DNA of 7,717 nucleotides from an uncultured Devosia sp. (GTDB taxonomy: Bacteria; Pseudomonadota; Alphaproteobacteria; Rhizobiales; Devosiaceae). A program made the position numbers and the translations under genes. Of the stretch, positions 4,373-7,717 are shown piece by piece. Under the pieces are notes generated by a model, which saw only the letters and a program-made list of their open reading frames with translations, was not told the origin of the DNA and did no database searches. The number at the start of each line of letters is the position of its first letter. Position 1 is the stretch's first letter. The DNA lies in the NCBI GenBank assembly GCA_913775215.1, contig CAJYKO010000357.1, positions 1 to 7,717 of the forward strand, in the 5' to 3' direction.

Positions 4373-5821
4373 ATGAGCAACAAGATGTGGGGCGGCCGTT
4401 TCGCTTCCGGCCCCGACGCCATCATGGAAGAAATCAACGCGTCGATCGGTTTCGACCAGCGCCTTTTCCGCCAGGATATTGCCGGATCCAAAGCCCATGC
4501 CACAATGCTCGCTGCCACTGGCATACTGACGCAGGCCGATCGCGACGCGATCATTGCCGGTCTAGACGAGGTGCTGGCCGAAATCGAGAACGGCGCGTTC
4601 AAATTCTCGCGGGCGCTCGAAGATATTCATATGAATGTCGAATCGCGCCTGCGCGAAAAGATCGGCGATGCCGCCGGCCGCCTCCACACGGCCCGTTCCC
4701 GCAACGATCAGGTCGCGACTGATTTCAAGCTTTATGTTCGCGACACCATCGATCACCTCGTCGCCCAGATCCACACACTGCAGCTGACCCTTGTCAGCAA
4801 AGCCGAGGAAGAGGCCGAAACCATCCTGCCCGGTTTCACCCATCTCCAAAACGCCCAGCCGGTGACCTTCGGCCATCATCTCCTCGCCTATGTCGAAATG
4901 CTCGGCCGCGATGCCGGCCGCCTCACCGATGCGCGCCGTCGCCTCAATGAAAACCCGCTTGGGTCAGCCGCTCTTGCCGGCACCCCCTATCCCATCGATC
5001 GCGATATGACGGCGACGGCCCTCGGCTTTGATCGCCCCACTGCCAATTCGCTCGACGCCGTCGCCGACCGCGATTTCATCCTCGAAACGCTCGCCGCCGC
5101 CGCCATCTGCGCCATGCACCTCTCGCGCTTTGCCGAGGAAATGGTCATCTGGTCCTCGGCCCAGTTCGGCTTCATCCGCCTCTCGGACAAGTTCACCACC
5201 GGCTCGTCCATCATGCCGCAAAAGCGCAATCCGGACGCGGCCGAACTCGTGCGCGCAAAAATCGGCCGCATCTTGGGTTCGCTCAATTCGCTGCTGGTCG
5301 TCATGAAGGGCCTGCCGCTCGCCTATTCAAAGGACATGCAGGAAGACAAGGAAGTCGCCTTCGACGCCCTCGATGCGCTCTCCCTCTCGCTCGCCGCCAT
5401 GACCGGCATGGTTGCCGACATGGCCCCGAACCGGGAAAAGATGCACGCCTCGGCCTCGGCCGGCTTTTCGACCGCCACCGACATCGCCGATTGGCTTGTC
5501 CGCGAACTCAACATTCCCTTCCGCGACGCCCACCACATTACCGGCCAGATCGTCGCCCTCGCCGAGCAGAAGAACTGCGGTCTTGAAGGCCTCACCATCG
5601 AGGATTTTAAGACCATCGATCAACGCATCGATAGCCGCATCCATAAGGTGCTGACCGTCGAGGCCTCGGTCGCCGCACGAAAATCCTATGGCGGCACTGC
5701 CCCGATCAACGTCCTCGCCCAGGCCGCCCGCTGGAAATCCACCCTCACCGGCGAAGACCATGAGCCCCGCCCCCTCTCCAAGAAGAAGCATGGCGGCCAT
5801 GGCGATGGCGGGGTTGAGTAA
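4373..5821 (+). CDS. argH: Argininosuccinate lyase
   Basis: 482 residues. It catalyses argininosuccinate to arginine plus fumarate, the last step of arginine synthesis, as a cytoplasmic homotetramer. Fumarase/aspartase superfamily blocks are all present: MWGGRF at the N-terminus, HTARSRND (105-112), THLQNAQPVT with the general-acid/base-region His157, and the signature loop GSSIMPQKRNP (277-287) with the catalytic serine. The C-terminal GGTAP (440-444) is also typical. The protein runs about 20 residues past the usual end (around WKSTL, 454-458) with a basic, His/Gly-rich tail (KKKHGGHGDGG) that looks like read-through coding of former intergenic DNA. AAAGG (4362-4366) supports the start. The gene downstream begins 56 bp after the stop. 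Confidence 0.97.
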   Translation: MSNKMWGGRFASGPDAIMEEINASIGFDQRLFRQDIAGSKAHATMLAATGILTQADRDAIIAGLDEVLAEIENGAFKFSRALEDIHMNVESRLREKIGDAAGRLHTARSRNDQVATDFKLYVRDTIDHLVAQIHTLQLTLVSKAEEEAETILPGFTHLQNAQPVTFGHHLLAYVEMLGRDAGRLTDARRRLNENPLGSAALAGTPYPIDRDMTATALGFDRPTANSLDAVADRDFILETLAAAAICAMHLSRFAEEMVIWSSAQFGFIRLSDKFTTGSSIMPQKRNPDAAELVRAKIGRILGSLNSLLVVMKGLPLAYSKDMQEDKEVAFDALDALSLSLAAMTGMVADMAPNREKMHASASAGFSTATDIADWLVRELNIPFRDAHHITGQIVALAEQKNCGLEGLTIEDFKTIDQRIDSRIHKVLTVEASVAARKSYGGTAPINVLAQAARWKSTLTGEDHEPRPLSKKKHGGHGDGGVE

Positions 5822-5844
5822 AGCGGCGAACTAGCCCACATTTT

Positions 5845-5870
5845 TCCTTCTCCCCCAAAAGGGAGAAGGA
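5845..5870 (+). promoter_or_regulatory. 10-bp hairpin that buries the Shine-Dalgarno of the ChaC-like gene
   Basis: TCCTTCTCCC (5845-5854) is perfectly complementary to GGGAGAAGGA (5861-5870) around the loop CCAAAA. The 3' arm carries AAGGA, whose AAGGAG (5866-5871) is the ribosome-binding site six bases before ATG 5878. The T-run lies before, not after, the stem on the plus strand, so it is not an argH terminator. The shape also resembles dispersed Hyphomicrobiales palindromes, so it may be a repeat that landed here. Confidence 0.7.
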
Positions 5871-5877
5871 GCCCCGC

Positions 5878-6600
5878 ATGCCCAAGACAAAGCGACAGAT
5901 GCGCCTCACGCCGCGCCATGTCGCCTATCTCCAGCCCGAAGTTGTCGTCGAAACACTGCCGGCTCCGCCCGAAGGCCTGACCGAAGCCACCGAAGCCGAT
6001 CACCGCGACACCATCGCCAGGTTCTTCGGCCCCGACAACCACGACGAAACCTGGATCTTCGCCTATGGCTCGCTGATCTGGAAACCGGCCTGCGATTTCG
6101 TGGAAGTCCGCACCGGCCTTCTGCACGGTTGGCACCGCGCCTTTTGCCTCGGCTGGAACAACCGCTTCCGCGGCAGCGACGAAAATCCCGGCCTCATGCT
6201 CGCGCTCGATCGCGGCGGCGCGTGCAAGGGCGCGCTCTACCGCCTGCCACCCAATCGCCGCGACGAAAGCCTCATTAAACTTTTTGAGCGCGAAATGGGC
6301 TGGAAGCCGACCGCCTTCCCCCCGCGCATGGTCAATGTCCGCACCGCCGACAGAACAATCCGCGCTCTCACATTCTGCATCGACCGAAACTCCGGCCGCT
6401 ACGTTTCCGGCCTCTCCGAAGCCGAAATCGCCGACGTCCTCGCCAAGGCCACCGGAACGCGCGGCTCCATGGCCGAGTACCTGTTCTCAACCGTCGAGCA
6501 CCTCGAACAGATGGGCCTCCACGACCCCCACCTCTGGCGCCTCCAGCACCTCGTCGCCCAACGCATCGAAGCCGTTTATGAGGCGGATCGAGAAGTCTGA
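5878..6600 (+). CDS. chaC: ChaC-type gamma-glutamylcyclotransferase (glutathione-degrading)
   Basis: 240 residues. ChaC enzymes release 5-oxoproline from the gamma-glutamyl group of glutathione, giving Cys-Gly, in the cytoplasm. The substrate-binding loop IFAYGSLIWKP (60-70) is the family's YGSLIW motif, followed by GWHRAFCLG (84-92) and the GALYRL strand (118-123). The likely catalytic glutamate is Glu139 in LFEREMGW, by analogy with the VRE glutamate of characterised ChaC proteins. The C-terminal GSMAEYL (196-202) and the DPHLWRLQ helix also fit. The roughly 55-residue N-terminal lead before the motif is normal for proteobacterial ChaC. The start is fixed by AAGGAG at 5866-5871. It lies between two amino-acid biosynthesis genes with which it shares no pathway. 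Translation may be controlled by the hairpin over its ribosome-binding site. Confidence 0.92.
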   Translation: MPKTKRQMRLTPRHVAYLQPEVVVETLPAPPEGLTEATEADHRDTIARFFGPDNHDETWIFAYGSLIWKPACDFVEVRTGLLHGWHRAFCLGWNNRFRGSDENPGLMLALDRGGACKGALYRLPPNRRDESLIKLFEREMGWKPTAFPPRMVNVRTADRTIRALTFCIDRNSGRYVSGLSEAEIADVLAKATGTRGSMAEYLFSTVEHLEQMGLHDPHLWRLQHLVAQRIEAVYEADREV

Positions 6601-6613
6601 CTTTTGTTTTTTT
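6591..6613 (+). terminator. Weak hairpin plus T-tract at the end of the ChaC-like gene
   Basis: AGAAGT (6591-6596) can pair with ACTTTT (6600-6605, one G-T pair) around CTG, overlapping the stop codon. A run of seven T follows at 6607-6613. The stem is short and AT-rich, so termination would be partial at best, and lysA may still be reached by read-through. Confidence 0.25.
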
Positions 6614-6681
6614 GGGCTTTGCCTTAGGGAAGCGAAGAGTTCAGCACCCACGCGGCGAGCGCGGCACCAAAAGGGCAAAAA

Positions 6682-7717
6682 ATGGTCCACCACTTCAACC
6701 ACCGCGATGGCACCCTTTACGCCGAGGACGTCAACATCAACGACCTCGCTGAAAAGGTCGGCACGCCCTTTTACGTCTATTCCGCCGCAACCCTCCGCCG
6801 CCACGTCCGCGTCGTGCGCGAAGCCTTTGAAGGCATCCCGACGCTGATGGCCTATGCCATGAAGGCCAATTCCAATCAGGCCGTTCTCACCCTCATGGCA
6901 AAGGAAGGCTGCGGCGCCGACGTCGTCTCGGGCGGCGAACTTGCCCGCGCCCTAGCCGCTGGCATCCCTGCCGAAAAGATTGTCTTTTCCGGCGTCGCTA
7001 AAACCGTCGCCGAAATGCGCCAGGGCCTTTCCGCCGGCATCAAGTGTTTTAACGTCGAAAGCGAGCCCGAACTCGAACGCCTTTCGATGATCGCTGGTGA
7101 CATGGGCCTCACCGCCCGCGTCTCCGTCCGCATAAACCCCGATGTCGATGCCAAGACCCACGCAAAGATCTCGACCGGCAAGTCCGAGAACAAGTTTGGC
7201 ATCCCCTATGCCCGCGCCCGCGCCGTCTATCGTCGCATTGCCGAATTACCGAACATCGAAGCTGTCGGCGTCGACATGCATATCGGCAGCCAGATCACCG
7301 ACCTCGAGCCTTTTGGCAACGCCTTTGGCCTCATGGCCGAACTCGTCGAAACGCTCCGCGCCGATGGCCACATCATCCACCATGTCGATGTCGGCGGCGG
7401 CCTCGGCATACCCTATAATCAGGACGAAGACTCCCCCCCTCCCCCATCCGCCTATGCCGCCATCGTGCGTGGAAAGGTCGGCCAGCTTGGCTGCACCTTG
7501 GTTATCGAACCCGGCCGCCTCCTCGTCGGCAATGCCGGCGTACTCATCACCAAGGTCGAATACGTCAAGGAAGGCGCGTCCAATTTCATCATCGTCGACG
7601 CCGCGATGAACGACCTGATCCGCCCCACGCTCTACGAAGCGCACCACGACATCGAGCCGGTCAACCAGTCCAACCTCCCGCCGATCACCGGCGACATCGT
7701 CGGCCCCGTCTGCGAAA
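6682..7717 (+). CDS. lysA: Diaminopimelate decarboxylase, 3' end beyond the window
   Basis: 345 full codons are visible out of roughly 420 expected. The enzyme converts meso-diaminopimelate to lysine plus CO2 with pyridoxal phosphate, the last step of lysine synthesis. It has the alanine-racemase-like barrel: YAMKANSN with the PLP-binding Lys61, HIGSQ (200-204), the phosphate-binding GGGLGIPY (238-245), and EPGRLLVG (276-283). DAAMNDLIRPTLYEAHH (306-322) leads into the C-terminal beta domain, and the last visible residues GPVCE (341-345) include the conserved active-site cysteine contributed across the dimer. AAGGG (6671-6675) lies six bases before ATG, and MVHHFNHRDGTLYAEDV is the standard N-terminus. 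The 81-bp gap from the ChaC-like gene could allow cotranscription or its own promoter. Confidence 0.96.
   Translation, partial: MVHHFNHRDGTLYAEDVNINDLAEKVGTPFYVYSAATLRRHVRVVREAFEGIPTLMAYAMKANSNQAVLTLMAKEGCGADVVSGGELARALAAGIPAEKIVFSGVAKTVAEMRQGLSAGIKCFNVESEPELERLSMIAGDMGLTARVSVRINPDVDAKTHAKISTGKSENKFGIPYARARAVYRRIAELPNIEAVGVDMHIGSQITDLEPFGNAFGLMAELVETLRADGHIIHHVDVGGGLGIPYNQDEDSPPPPSAYAAIVRGKVGQLGCTLVIEPGRLLVGNAGVLITKVEYVKEGASNFIIVDAAMNDLIRPTLYEAHHDIEPVNQSNLPPITGDIVGPVCE

Noticed and set aside
5327..5800. 157-residue minus-strand frame inside argH
   Set aside because: Gly/Asp/Val-rich shadow of the argH codon pattern, without start signal or domain.
5841..5870. Hairpin after argH as an intrinsic terminator
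   Set aside because: The T-run precedes the stem on the plus strand and becomes an A-run after the stem on the minus strand, so neither strand has the hairpin followed by U-tract.
6284..6847. 187-residue plus-strand frame bridging the ChaC-like gene and lysA
   Set aside because: Ser/Pro/Ala-rich frame-shifted shadow of two well-supported genes.
7430..7460. Proline run in LysA as a possible insertion
   Set aside because: A Pro-rich loop at this place is usual in alphaproteobacterial LysA, to my recollection, so it is not unusual.
1..7717. A CRISPR array, tRNA/rRNA gene, defence island or prophage
   Set aside because: I saw no regularly spaced repeats, no RNA-gene sequence and no phage or defence domains; apart from the IS end the content is ordinary chromosomal genes.

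Overview
The window is GC-rich, tightly packed chromosomal DNA from an alphaproteobacterium, most likely Hyphomicrobiales. This rests on protein flavour: a divergent tlpA/argH pair with lysA close behind, a short HIG1-type twin-transmembrane protein, a YjfB-type small motility protein, and alphaproteobacterial REP-like palindromes. A Devosia-like genus is my best guess, from memory of gene order only. There are nine substantially complete genes, one gene cut off at the right edge (lysA), and the tail of a transposase at the left edge. I see no rRNA, tRNA, CRISPR array, phage or defence genes.

Left part (1-2290): the C-terminal end of a DDE transposase (IS481/IS3-like, 1-131) abuts the 3' end of a minus-strand atypical NAD-dependent epimerase/reductase (139-1086). 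The IS terminus may supply the epimerase stop codon. A LysR-type regulator (1179-2069) is divergent from the epimerase across a 92-bp gap holding a 16-bp imperfect direct repeat, the usual layout for a LysR gene and its target. A 66-residue HIG1-like membrane protein follows LysR 20 bp downstream.

Middle (2291-3680): a GC-rich palindromic repeat lies upstream of a rhomboid protease that appears to start at a CTG codon (2409). The first ATG/GTG/TTG in frame is a TTG that would cut off the conserved N-terminus. Then come two tiny genes five bases apart: a YjfB-family motility-type protein and an unrecognised 68-residue protein. A double-hairpin REP-like element (3607-3676) separates them from the convergent tlpA.

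Right part (3690-7717): tlpA (minus; membrane-anchored periplasmic thioredoxin) and argH (plus; last step of arginine synthesis) diverge from a 23-bp gap in which the two Shine-Dalgarno sites sit almost back to back. A ChaC-type gamma-glutamylcyclotransferase (glutathione breakdown) lies between argH and lysA, and its ribosome-binding site is buried in a 10-bp hairpin. lysA (diaminopimelate decarboxylase, last step of lysine synthesis) runs off the right edge after 345 codons. The window is mostly housekeeping. The points worth a second look are start-codon choice, RNA structure and IS-boundary details rather than a new multi-gene system.
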